A DNA stretch of 64,000 bases from Papio anubis. Taxonomy: Eukaryota; Chordata; Mammalia; Primates; Cercopithecidae. Under the pieces are notes generated by a model that did no database searches, had not been told where the DNA came from, and saw only the letters and a program-made list of their open reading frames with translations. Both the position numbers and the translations under genes were made by a program. Shown one piece after another: positions 36,561 through 48,509 of the stretch (positions within the stretch are counted from its first letter, which is position 1; each line of letters opens with the position of its first letter). The DNA lies in contig NC_044977.1 in assembly GCF_008728515.1 (NCBI RefSeq), positions 168,253,139 to 168,317,138 on the forward strand, read 5' to 3'.

Positions 36561-36984
36561 GTCCCCTTTTGCTTTCTAACCTGTATATTTATGTATTGCT
36601 TCTCAACATGTATGTATTTATGAAATCTCATATACAATTTTTAAAGGAAAATAAATGGTTTAACAATCAGGATTAAAAATGGAGAACAGACACAGAAGCT
36701 GTATATACAATAATGCAGTTATGAGAATATTTAAGACAAGAGACTCAAAATAAACAAAGAATTTCTAGTAGCTGGATTTGGCAGGTTTACCTAGTAAGTT
36801 TAAAAGTTAAGATTAAGTTTAAAGATGAAGATTGTATATTTAGAAATAAGAGGACAAAAATATTCTCAATTTATGATGTTGAGGCAACCACTGATATTTG
36901 CAGCAAAAATGTATTAGACTTGTGAAAGGATTCTCAATGAGAGAAAGCTTCAAGATAATTAATGATCTGGTACAAAGCATTGTG

Positions 36985-37229
36985 GAAGAAAGCTCTAAGT
37001 TTTTTACACATGGGAAATAATTGATGAGACCTCGTTTATAGAAATACACTTTCATAGAATAAAAAAGACAAGAGAGAAGTTAAGTTTTCTAATATTATTG
37101 AATTGTAGGTCTTTGTAAAGCAATAACATTTTAAAAAATTTATCTCAACAAAAACCTGGCCTTGACATGTTTAAAATCTTTCAGATCTTTAATATTGGGT
37201 TTTTTCCTCACATTTTATGCTGATACATA
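36985..37229 (+). repeat. Copy 1 of an unidentified ~245-bp direct repeat
   Basis: GGAAGAAAGCTCTAAG through GCTGATACATA recurs at 39797-40044 in the same orientation. Shared landmarks are GGAAATAATTGATGAG, CACTTTCATAGAATA, ATTATTGAATTGTAGGT, CTTGACATGTTTAAA and CACATTTTATGCTGATACATA. By eye roughly four in five positions match, with small indels. It is not a family I recognise. Confidence 0.9.
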
Positions 37230-37554
37230 ATTTAAACAAATGACTACATATTTGTAATACTATTATAAAAATGTGTACCTGGCAGGAAGGCATGGTAAGT
37301 AAACACACATTCACTGTAAAATTAAACAATGGAGTAAATAACCTTTCCCCAATCTTTATATATGAGATCTTGCCCCATCATTAACCTTCTTAAGTTAGAT
37401 TTCACCACTTCTTTAAAAGAGAAATCAACTGTTATTAGATTCATCATATTCCCCTCATGCTACACATTCACTGAAAGACTCAGCAGCAACTTCTTTGCTG
37501 AATGGAATTGCTGTACATTTCAATAAGTCTGTCTTCTTTAACATCTGCAAAATA

Positions 37555-37586
37555 CAAATTCTACATCTACATCTACATCTACTACT
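37555..37586. repeat. Short (CTACAT)n tandem repeat
   Basis: Three to four CTACAT units. Confidence 0.85.
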
Positions 37587-37699
37587 GTTTAATAAGTCTT
37601 ATGATTATTGATCTTTACAAGTTTCTTTCCTTATTGACGGGTCTCATGTTTTACTTCTCCTGTTTTGTAACTCTCGAATCTCTTAGCTCTGAGATTTGA

Positions 37700-38225
37700 A
37701 AAGAAGGCAAAAAAACCAAACACACGAAAAACGTAATCTAATCTCCACATTGCTTTTGCCATTTTAAGGTCTGAAGTTTTTGCTTCTATCTCCTCCATCC
37801 TGCTTTTCCATCCCTTTGTTTCACCAGGCTATAATTGTCTGCCCAATGTAGATTATATTTTACATCTCAGATCAGAGAAACGTGTGGAAGGAAATGCAGA
37901 AGTTAAAAATAACATGATTTGAATGTTTTATTCAATGCATACTTAAATAGGCAACATCATTAACAACACTGATTGACAATACAACTGAATGCAAAAGCTG
38001 TCCAAAAAGAGAGTGTTTGCCCCTGCAAAACAGCAAGACGCTAGGCCATGGAAATGTTAGCTTCAGTGTTTCACTTGGCAGCTTCCATACAGTCAGGAAA
38101 TTTGGCATTCTGACTTCAAGTTTAATGTTACTGTAAAAGTCTGTAATGTACACTACAGAAGGGAAAAAGGAAGGGAAGTGGCACATATGGATTGTTACTA
38201 CTGGAGGAGAACTGTGCTAATCCCA
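37700..38225. other. Unique intronic sequence, nothing recognised
   Basis: No repeat or exon supported. The minus-strand frame at 37932-38186 has no recognisable motif. Confidence 0.4.
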
Positions 38226-38237
38226 GAAGACTTCTTC

Positions 38238-39035
38238 TTCTATTATTATTATACTTTAAGTTCTAGGGTACATGTGCACAACGTGCAGGTTTGTTACATA
38301 TGTATACATGTGCCATGTTGGTGTGCTGCACCCATTAACTCGTCATTGAAATTAGGTATATCTCCTAATGTTATCCCTCCCCCCTACCCACTCCCCACAA
38401 TAGGACCCGGTGTGTGATGTTCCCCTTCCTGTGTCCAAGTGATCTCATTGTTCAATTCTCACCTATGAGTAAGAACATGCGGTATTTGGTTTTCTGTTCT
38501 TGCGATAGTTTGCTGAGAACGATGGTTTCCAGCTGCACCCATGTCCCTACAAAGGACATGAACTCATCCTTTTTTATGGCTGCATAGTATTCCATGGTGT
38601 ATATGTGCCACATTTTCTTAATCCAGTCTGTCATGGATGGACATTTGGGTTGATTCCAAGTCTTTGCTATTGTGAATAGTGCCGCAATAAACATACGTGT
38701 GCATGTGTCTTTGTAGCAGCATGATTTATAATCCTTTGGGTATATCCCCAGTAATGGGATGGCTGTGTCAAATGGTATTTCTAGTTCTAGATCCTTGAGG
38801 AATTGCCACTGTCTTCCACAATGGTTGAACTACTTTGCAGTCCCACCAACAGTGTAAAAGTGTTCCTATTTCTCCACATCCTCTCCAGCACCTGTTGTTT
38901 CCTGATTTTTTAATGATTTCCATTCTAACTGGTGTGAGATGGTATCTCATTGTGGTTTTGATTTGCATTTCCCTGATGGCGAGTGATGATGAGCATTTTT
39001 TCATGTGTCTGTTGGCTGCATGAATGTCTTCTTTT
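38238..39035 (-). mobile_element. 5'-truncated L1PA, reverse orientation
   Basis: TATTATTATTATACTTTAAG is the inverted 3' end, followed by the GTACATGTGCACAACGTGCAG 3' UTR and then ORF2 C-terminal sequence to about 39035. Remnants of the ORF2 C-terminus appear in two minus-strand frames (38452-38694 and 38768-39004), split by frameshifts. The single-copy GACGAGTTAATGGGTGCAG distinguishes it from the younger L1 at 58 kb. Candidate imperfect target duplication: GAAGACTTCTT (38226) and GAAGATTTCTT (39036). Confidence 0.95.
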
Positions 39036-39299
39036 GAAGATTTCTTATTGTTAGCCTCATTGTTCAGATGGAAACACTGTAGTTAAAAATTTTAAGTAAA
39101 TTTCCTAAAGCAGCATACCCTTTTAAAGGGCTAAATTTAAATGAGGTATGGCTAACTGTAAGGCCAAAAACTGAAGAGAATTAATATCTAGTCAACAAAA
39201 TATATACATATATGTGGTATACAGGTGAAATTTATGAATTTTTAAACAGGATAAAATGTGAAATTTTATAAAAAGGGACCCAAACAATAACAATAGTAA

Positions 39300-39520
39300 T
39301 ACTACTTAACATTATGAATGCTTATTATATTCTACAAACTCTTAAAAACTTTACCTCCCAGATTTATTTAATTATCAAAAAAATATTAAATAGGCACTAA
39401 TATTTTTCCTATTTTATAGGTGGAGACTGTGTCAGCACAGAAAGGTTAAGATCATACAATTAAAAGCTGTCAAAGAGAGAATAGGAACATCTGGACTCCT
39501 TGCCCTAACCATTACAACAC
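39300..39520 (-). repeat. MIR SINE
   Basis: TTTTATAGGTGGAGACTGTGTCAGCACAGAAAGGTTAAG and ATACAATTAAAAGCTGTCAAAG resemble the inverted MIR core. The left part (CATTATGAATGCTTATTATATTC) fits the MIR 3' segment. Confidence 0.7.
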
Positions 39521-39796
39521 AGAGCCATAGGATAATTTTCATATCATAAATTAGATTAGGAAATTAATAGAAAGAGGTCAATTCACTTTTCATTTAAGTT
39601 TCATCATGGCAAGATGACAAAGTCAACTGAGAGAAAATTAAATAATATATTTTGCTTTATTCTTAATTCTTGAAGTTTAAATAATATCCAAACACTGTTT
39701 TCCACTCCTGCAACCATAAAAAGTTTTTACTTATATGTAAAAAAATATATAGTAAAGGTAGCTATCCTGATTTAAATATGTTTACATATATATATA

Positions 39797-40044
39797 TGGA
39801 AAGCTCTAAGTCTTTTATACATTGGAAATAATTGATGAGCTCTTGTCTAGAGAAACACACTTTCATAGAATAGACACAGAAAAAAAAGAGATAAGTTAGG
39901 TTTTTCTGATATTATTGAATTGTAGGTATTTGTAAAGCAAGAACATTTAAAAAAGTTTATCTTAACCAAAACATTGCCTTGACATGTTTAAATTCTATCA
40001 GATGTTCAATATTGTTTTTCTCTCACATTTTATGCTGATACATA
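39797..40044 (+). repeat. Copy 2 of the unidentified ~245-bp direct repeat
   Basis: Same orientation and order of landmarks as 36985-37229. It is preceded by a (TA)n tract and ends almost exactly where the 5' region of the large L1 begins. Confidence 0.9.
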
Positions 40045-40059
40045 CAATAACCCTCCCTC

Positions 40060-41240
40060 AATCCGAGGCAGTGCAGCTCATAGCTCCAAAAGAAACCTGT
40101 CCCTTCCACTTGAGGAGAAAAGAAGGAAGACAAAGGGGACTTTGTCTTGCAACTTGGACACCGGCTTAGCCACAGTAAGATAGGGCAGTGGGCAGAGTTG
40201 CGAGGCGCTCATTCCAGGGCCTAGCTCCCAGATGACATTTCTAGAAACACATTAGGATAAAAGGGAATAAGATGCCCTGAAGGGAAGAACCAAGTCCTGG
40301 CAGGATTTATCACCTGCTGACTAAAGAGTCCCTGAGTCCTGAATTACAAGCAGTGGTAACCAGGTAGTACACACAGTGGCCTGTACTGGATTCAAAGCTG
40401 TGGTGGCTACAAGGAGAGACCCCTTCTGCTTGAGAAAAGCAGAGGGAAGATTAAAGGGAACTTGTCTTGTAGTTTAGGTACCAGCTCAGCCACAAGGGTA
40501 GAGTATCAAGCAGGCTTTTGGGATCTGCAATTCTAGGCCTTGGCTCTTGGATGGCATTTGTGGACCCATCATGGGCCAGAGGGAAGCCCACTGCTTCCCA
40601 CAGTAACCACTAGCTGACTGAAGAGCCCTTGGACCTTAAGTGAACATCAGCAGCAGCCTGGCAGTAGTCAAAATGGACCTGTGATTGTGGTGGACATGGA
40701 AATAGACTCCTCTGCCAGGGAAACGAAAGAGAAGAGAAAAGTGAGAATGACTTTGTCTTATGGTTTGAGTATCAGCTCAGTCGCAGTAGAATAGAGCATC
40801 AGGTAGATTCCTGAGATTCCAACTTCAAGCCTTCGCTTCTGAATGGCATCTCTGGACCTGCCTGGGGCCCAAGAAAACTTGTTACCCTGAAGGGAAGAAG
40901 AGAAATCTGGCTGACTCCATAACCTGCTGATTATGGAGCCTTAGGGCTTTGAGCGAACATAGGTAGTAGTCAAGTGGTGGTTTTGGTGGGCTTTGGGTGA
41001 GACTCAGTGCTGTGCTGGCTTTAGGTCTGATCTAGCACAGTCCCAATGGTGGTGGCCACAGGGGTGCTTCTTACACCACTCCCCCAGTTCCAGACAGCTC
41101 AGCAGAGAGACGAGACTCTATTTCCTCTCTGTTTGGAAGAAAGTAAGGGAAGATAACAAGAGTTTCTGTCTGGTAATCCAGAGAATTCTTCTGGATCTTA
41201 TCCAAGATCACCAAGACAGTACCTCAACCAGTCTGTAAGA
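40060..41240 (+). repeat. Tandem units in the L1 5' region
   Basis: A landmark of the form TTTGTCTTG...ACCRGCTYAGCCACA recurs at 40141, 40461 and 40752, spacing about 320 and 290 bases, with a weaker fourth match (CTGTCTGGTAATCCAGAG) near 41166. Each unit also has a 'cctGGCTCTTGGATGGCATTTSTGGACC'-like line. Tandem 5' units are known from older primate and mouse L1 promoters. Confidence 0.8.
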
Positions 41241-43025
41241 ATCATGTTTTTTTTGTTTTTTTTTTTTTTGTTTTAAACAGGGCCTTGGGTGCCACCTAAT
41301 GCAGACATAGCTGTAGTGACCAAGAACTTGTATCATAAAAACTAAGTTCCTCTGAATACATGAAAAATCTTTCCCAGAAGAATGGACACAAACAATCCCA
41401 GATTGTGAAAACTAAAATTAATACAACTTTTCAATGCCCAGAAAGCAATGAACATCCACAAGCATCAAGGGCATCAAGAAAAACACGACCTCCTCATACA
41501 AACTAAGTAAGGCACAACAGACCAATCCCAGAGAGACAGAAATATGTGACCTTTCAGACAGAGAATTCTGTCTGTGCTAAGGAAATCAAAGAAATTCAAG
41601 AAAATACAGAGAAAGAATTTAGAATCCTACCAGATATATGTAACAAAGATACTGAAATAAGTAAAAAGAATCAAGCAGAAATTCTGGAATTGAAAAATGC
41701 AACTGATATATTGAAAAATGCAGTATGTCATTGTTAGCAGAATTGATCGTACAAAAAAAAAGAATTAGTGAGCTTGAGGACAAGCTATTTGAAAACTCAG
41801 TCACAGGAGAAAAAGCATAAAGAACAATGAAGTATGCCTAGAAGATCCAGAAAATAGCCTCAAAAGGGCAAATCTAAGAGACACTGGCCATAAAAAGAGG
41901 ATAAAGATAACCAGGGGTAGAAAGTTTATGTAAAGTGATAATAAAAGACGACTCACCAAATCTTTAAAAAAAAAAAAAAAATCAATATCCAAGTACAAGA
42001 AGGTTATAGAACACCAAGCAGATTTAACTCAAAAACAATGACTTCAAGGCAAATCAAACTCCCAAAGGTCAAGAACAAAAAAAATTCTAAAAGTAGCAAG
42101 AAAAAGGAAATAAATGACACCCAATGAAGCTCCAAAATATCTAGCTTCACACTTTTCAGTAGAAACTTTAAAGGCCAGAAGAGAGTAACATGACAAGTTT
42201 AAAACACTGAAGGAAAAAATATTTTATCCTAGAATAGTATATTTAGTGAAAATATCCTTCAAACAGTAAGAAGAAATAAAGATTTTCCCAGATAACCGAA
42301 AGCTGAGGGATTTCATCAACACCAGACCTGTCCTACAAGAAATGCTGTAAGCAGCTCTTCAATCTTAAAGAAAGAAAAAGAAAACAGTTATGAGCAACAA
42401 GAAATCATCTGAAGGTACAAAACTCGCTGGTAATAGTAAGCATACAGAAAAAGAATATAACACTGCTATTGTGGTGTGTAAACTATGCCTATCTTAAGTA
42501 GAAAGATGAAAAGACAAACTGATAAAAATAATAACTACGATAACTTTTCAAGAAATAGACAGTACAATAAGATATAAATAGAAATAACAAAAAGTTAAAG
42601 AGCAGGGGAATTAAGCTAAAATGTAGAGCCTTTATTAGTTTTCTCTTTGCTCGTATGTTTGTTTATGCAACAGTGTTGTCATCAGATTAAAATATGGGTT
42701 ACAAGATATTATTTGCAAGCCTCGTGTTGACTCCAAATCTAAAATATTATAACAGATACACAAAAAACAAAAAACAAAAAATTAAAACATAGTACCAGAG
42801 AAAATCACCTTCATTAAAAAGAAGAAGGAAGGAAAGAGAGAAGGAAGAGAAGATCACAAAGCAACCAGAAAACAAATAACAAAATGGTGGGAGCAAGTTC
42901 TTGCTTATATGTAATAGCATTGAATGTAAATGGACTAAAGTCCCCCATCAAAAGACATAGAGTGGCTGAATGTATTAAAAAAGACCCAACTCAACCTGTT
43001 GCCATATACAAAAATCAAATCAAAA

Positions 43026-43395
43026 TGGATTATAGAAACACGCTTTACCTGTAAAGACACACATACTGAAAATAAAAGGATGGAAAAAGATATTCTCTGC
43101 ATATGGTAACAAAAACAGGGCAGGAGCAGCTATGTTTATATCAGACAAAATAGATTTCAAGACAAAAACTATAAAAAGAGATGAAGAAGGTTATTATATA
43201 ATGATATATATGGATTATAAGAAACACACTTCACCTATAAAGACATACATGCTGAAAATAAAAGGATGGAAAAAGATATTCTCTGCAAATGGTAACCAAA
43301 AAACGGGCAGGAACAGCTATACTTATATCAGACAAAATAGATCTCAAGACAAAAAATATAAAAAGAGACAAATAGGTCATTATATAACGATAAAG
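43026..43395 (+). repeat. 185-bp tandem duplication inside L1 ORF2
   Basis: Unit 1 (43026-43210) and unit 2 (43211-43395) both run TGGATTATA.GAAACAC through AAAGATATTCTCTGCA.ATGG, CAGGA.CAGCTAT, TATCAGACAAAATAGAT and ATTATATAA.GATA. They correspond to the same stretch of the ORF2 endonuclease region, which is single-copy in ordinary L1. Dozens of differences have accumulated. The 185-bp length shifts the frame. Confidence 0.93.
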
Positions 43396-44394
43396 GAATA
43401 AATTTAGGAAGAGGATACAACAATTGTAAATATATATGCATCCAACACTGGAACACTCAGATATATAAAGCAAATATTCTAGAGCTAAAGAGAGAGGTAG
43501 ATCCTAATACAATAGCCACTAGAGACTTCAACGTCCCACTGTCTGCATTGGACAGATCATCAAGACAAAGGATCAACAAAGAAACATCAGACTTAATCTG
43601 CACTACAGACCAAATGGACCTAACAGATATTTATAGAGAATTTCATCCAGTTGCTGGAGAATACACATTCTTACCAACATATGAATCATTCTTAAGGATA
43701 GACCATATGTTAGGCCATAAAACAAGTCTTAAAACATCCAGAAAAAAAAATGAAAGAATAACAAGTATCTTCTCTGACCACCATGAATAAAACTAGAAAT
43801 CAATAACAAGCGAAAGTTTGAGAACTATACAAATGTTGAAAATTAAACAATATGCTCCAAGTGACAACGGAGTGAAGAGATTAATAAGCAAATTGAAAAA
43901 TTTCTTGAAACAAATGATAATGAGAACACAATATACCAAAACCTATGGGATACAGTGAAAGCAACACTAAGAAGGAAGTTTATAGCTATAAGTGCCTACA
44001 TCAGAAAAGCAGAAAAACTTCAAATATACAACCTAACAATGCACCTTAAAGTACTAGAAAAGTAAGAGCAAACCAGTCAAAATTAGTACAAGAAAAGAAA
44101 TAAAGATCAGCATAGAAATAAATGAAATTGAAACAAAAAATACAAGACTACAAATGAAAAGTTTGTTTTTTGGATATATAAACAAAATTAACAAACCTTA
44201 GCCATAACTAAAATAAATAAAGAAAGAAAGAAGAGCCAAATAAATGAAATCAGAGATGAAAAAGACACATTACAACCAATACTTCTGAAATTCAAAGGAT
44301 TATTAGAGGCTACTATAAGCAACACTAAGCCAATGAATCTGAAAACATGCAAGAAATGGATTAATTTCTAGACACACACAACCTACCAAGATTG

Positions 44395-44405
44395 TATGCA
44401 GTAGG
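44395..44405 (+). other. Internal deletion junction of the large L1
   Basis: Upstream sequence (GAAATGGATTAATTTCTAGACAC) belongs to the region before the reverse transcriptase catalytic core. Downstream GGTTGGTACTGGCAC belongs well after it. More than a kilobase of ORF2, with the polymerase motifs, is missing. Confidence 0.75.
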
Positions 44406-45939
44406 TTGGTACTGGCACAAAAATAGATACACAGACCAATGGAACAGATAAGTTCTAGAAAAGATTTGCCAAAACAATTCCATACATCTACAGTGAACTC
44501 ATTTTCAACAAAGGTGCCAAGAGCATGTTACACTGGGGAAAGCACAAATCAGCAAAAATGGTGCTATGAAAAACTGGACATGCATATGCAGAAGAAAACT
44601 AAGCCCCGATCTCCTGCCCTATACAAAAATAAAATAAAAATGGATTATAGACTTACATCTAAGACCTCAAACCATGAAACTACTATAATAAAATATTGGG
44701 GAAACTCTCCAACACATTGGACTGGGCAAAGATTTCTTGAATAATATACCACAAGCATAGGCAAGCAAAGCAAAAAGAGACAAATGGGATGGCATCAAGT
44801 TCAAAAGTTTCTGCACTGCAAAGGAAACAATCAACAAAGTGAAGAAAGAATCCACAGAACAGGAGACAAAGTACTAATAACCAGAATCTGACAAAGGAGT
44901 AATAACCAGAATATATAAAGAACTCAACCAACTCTATAGGAATGAAATCTAGTAATCCAATTAAAAATGGGCAAAAGATCTGAAATAGACATTTCTTGAA
45001 AGAAGACAGACAAGTGGCAAACAGGTATATGCAAATGTGCTCCACATCATTGATCATCAGAGAAATGCAGATCCCAACTACAATGAAATTTCATCTCAGC
45101 CTAGTCAAAATAGCTTTTATCCAAAAGATAGACGATAACAAATACTGGGGAGGATGTGGACAAAAGGGAACCTATGTACACTGTGGATGGGAATGTAAAT
45201 TAGTACAGCCACTATGAAAAAGAGCTTAAAGTTTCCACTAAAATCTAAAAGTATAAATACTATATGATGCACCAATCCGCTGCTGGACGTGTACACAAAA
45301 GAAAAGAAATCAGTCTATCAAAAAGATACGTGCACTCTCATGTTTATGGCAGCACTATTTATAATAGCCAATGTTTGAAAACAATCTAAGTGTCCATCAA
45401 GAGTCAAATGGAGAAAGAAAATGCAGTACATATACACAATGGAGAACTATTCAGCCATAAAATATATGAGATCCTGTCATTTGCAAAAACATGGATGAAA
45501 CTGGAGGTCTTTGTGTTAAGTGGAATAAGCCAGACACAGAAAGCAAAATTCTTCCTGTTGTCACTTATTTGTGGGAGCTAAAAATAAAAACAATTGAACT
45601 CATGAACATAGAGAGGAGAAGGATGGTTACCAGAGGCTGGCAGGTGTGGGGTGGGTAGATGAGTGGGGGTTAATTGAGTTGGTCAATGGGTACAAAAAAT
45701 AGTTGGAAAAAAATGAATAAGATGTCTATAGTCAATAATTGTACATTTTAAAGTATATAACTATATTGTAACAAAAAGGATAAATGCTTGATATAATGAA
45801 TACCTCATTTCCCCTCATGTGACTAGTACACATTATTTGCCTATATCAAAATATCTTATGTACCACATAAATACACACACCTATTATGTACTCACAAAAA
45901 GTAAAACTTTTAAAAAAGTAAAAATTTAAGAAATAATTA

Positions 45940-48365
45940 TTCAACAGGCACAATACTTTTCTAAAGCATGTTATCAGCCATGTGATGAGGCACTGTCAGC
46001 AGTTTCCAAAATTTACAAGCTGGCGAAACCAAAGAGAGAATAGAATTGAGTCATAGTCCTTGATGCTGAAAAGGCTCCCAGAAAATCGGGGAAGGCTTTG
46101 TAATGAGATATCAGGGAATCTTTGTTGTCAGTTTTGTAATGTTTGTTGCCTGTTTATAATTTCCACTTGCAGATTCCAAGGTTGATCCCCTACTTTATGA
46201 GGCTGTAAATGTTAAGTGTCTCAGTCTTTGATATGGCCACCTGGAGTCATTGACAATTGTATTACAGCAGAGAACTGCAGGCCATAAAGGCATTCTGCTT
46301 CTCGGATTCATTCAGTAAACCCATAATATTTACTCAAGGCACACTGTGAACAAAACATTGTGATATATACATATCTTTGGAGAGTTACAAAAAGAGAGCA
46401 GATATGACACATTCCCTTGAATAGCTTAAACTTATAAAAAGAAAGCTTGTTATAGACATGTCACAAATGCTCCTATTCATGTTTAGTCTTATAAATACAA
46501 ATTAAATAAGCTGTTAAAATAAACTTAATAGTGGAAAGTAATAAAAGTGAGTGGCGAGCACACTTTAGGAGTTGATTCAACCGTAGAATCTATTAACACT
46601 TTGAAGGCATTCACATTTAGTAAAAACATCACGTACATTTTATTATTAATGATTTTAAAGTCCTTTACCCTATATATGGTGTTGTGTTATTTATATTAGT
46701 ATATTTATATACTAAAGTTGGCTTGGGAAAAAAATATAAACATGAACTATAAGCAAACCATTTATTTTTGTTCCATGCACTGGTAAATTTTATTGCATTT
46801 TTCCAAGACTATTTATCATATACATTCATTTCATATGAAATACCTTTATTCTTTTAAATTTATTTTTGAAAACTTTAACAACAAATCATTACTGCTGATT
46901 CTACCAACATCCTTTAGGTACACTCATTTACTTGGCTTTCATTTATGATTTTAAAAGAACAATCATTCTGTTTTCACATAGCTAAGCAATAATATAACTA
47001 CATCTACACAAAAGTCAACTCAGAATATATGTGGTGATTATAAGCTAATTGTATATTCAGCCTTATCTTTGAGAGGGTATAAGCATAAATATTAATTTTG
47101 GAAGACCAATTGTTTACCTTAGTAATGCAACATAGACAATTTCTTAATTTCTAGATATCAAAAACTTCTTTATTCAAAATTACATTCAGTTATATTTAAT
47201 TAATAGTATTATATTCAATATCATATTTTACCATGTACTGAGAGGTTTGAAATAAAAGAAACCTATAGGAAACTTAAGATATAATATCAAACCATTTATA
47301 TCAGCCAAGCCTCAGGAAAAGATTGTGTGGAAGACAAGTGAAAGAGTTATTGTATGATAATTGCACTGCTGTGCTTAATGCCCATTTAGAGAGCTGCATT
47401 AATAATCATTAAGATATAGCTTCAAATGTTAAACACATATCATTTTTACATTCTTTAATACCTTAAGTAACTAATGTCTCAACAGGGATTTTTTTCTTCT
47501 ATTTTAGATAGCATGAAAAAATAATGAAATTTGTATGGTGGTTCTATACTTATATCATGGAAGCAAAAGAGGCATCCACAGGTGAATTGAGAATTAGGCA
47601 AGTATAATTTTACTTAACACGAATGAGCATAAGGAGTTAAAAGAATGAGCATGAGGACTTAGTTAAAATATATTTACTGATCATCTAAAGAATCCATACA
47701 GCTGAAAGTAAACAAAATGCATGTACCTGAAAATACCATGCCAAGAAAGAGATGATTTGGGTCAAGAAAATACATGGTTCTTGATCTGAGTCTCCAATCC
47801 ATTGGACTAAAAATTGATATAGATAAATATAAAATCAATACAAACAGGATGTTTCTGGCATTACATTTTTATTACACATCTTTCAGAAATTATTTTCAAT
47901 ACATGAAAGCTTCCTCAGAGATTAATTAATCTCTCTCCTACTAGCAAACCATTTCCCTCTGCACCATTTACACTTTACATTCTGGCCATATGGAACAAGA
48001 GCTTGTTCCCTTACCACTCTGGATCCATGTACTTGAAAGCAGGCCAAAATATACTCTAAGTCAATGCACTGAATTACAAATTATCTAAACATCAATTTCA
48101 TGAAATGACTGATTCAACAAAATAATACTAAGTATACATCCATAAACATAATATACTCACACTGGTGGTACTAAACAATGATATTCCTTAAAACAAGTTT
48201 TGAAAACAGGCAGTTTGGCATATTGATCCTTTGGTGAGTTGTTCTCACTTGCTTTTCCAAGAAATCTTTTCTAAACCTCCTAAACTCTTTTTATGGGCAC
48301 TTACGCTTACCCAGCTAAATCAGCTAAAGAACTGATTTAAGTAAAAGGAATGTGTTTGCAAAGTT
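45940..48365. other. Unique AT-rich intron segment, nothing recognised
   Basis: About 2.4 kb without an identifiable repeat or exon, apart from a vague L2-like line near 46310-46420. Confidence 0.45.
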
Positions 48366-48374
48366 AGTCCTCAA

Positions 48375-48505
48375 ACTCAGTAGATTATAAATTTCTCAAA
48401 AGTGGGAACATAATAAGCATGAATCATATTTATACTTGTTATTATATCTGTAGTACATACCAGATACTTAATAAAGCAGTTGATGAATGAATGCATATTC
48501 ATCAG
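48375..48505 (+). repeat. L2/MIR-type 3' tail
   Basis: GATTATAAATTTCTCAAAAGTGGGAACATAATA then CATACCAGATACTTAATAAAGCAGTTGATGAATGAATG matches the 'agactgtaagctccttgagggcaggg...tactcaataaatgtttgttgaatgaatg' 3' end of L2. Confidence 0.7.
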
Positions 48506-48509
48506 TATT

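Larger units (their letters stand above)
40050..45930 (+). mobile_element. Long, decayed L1MA-like LINE-1 with 5' region, ORF1, ORF2 and 3' end
   Basis: The 5' region carries tandem units. An ORF1-like coiled-coil segment lies near 41546-41737, and TTCAACACC-type ORF1/inter-ORF text near 42300. The ORF2 start region (AATGTAAATGGACTAAAG, AAAGACATAGAGTGGCTGAATG) is at about 42930. Endonuclease-region remnants follow to about 44390. The sequence then jumps to the far side of the reverse transcriptase (GGTTGGTACTGGCACAAAAATAG, 44404) and runs through the C-terminal domain to an L1MA-type 3' UTR (GGTTAATTGAGTTGGTCAATGGG, GGATAAATGCTTGATATAATG). All frames are broken. The subfamily is inferred from the 3' UTR wording. 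Confidence 0.92.

Noticed and set aside
40060..41240. Tandem units as a possible minisatellite or CRISPR-like array
   Set aside because: Units are long, diverged and positioned before L1 ORF1, which fits an L1 5' region.
43132..43790. 80-89-codon plus-strand frames
   Set aside because: Residual ORF2 endonuclease-region frames of the decayed L1, partly created by the 185-bp duplication.
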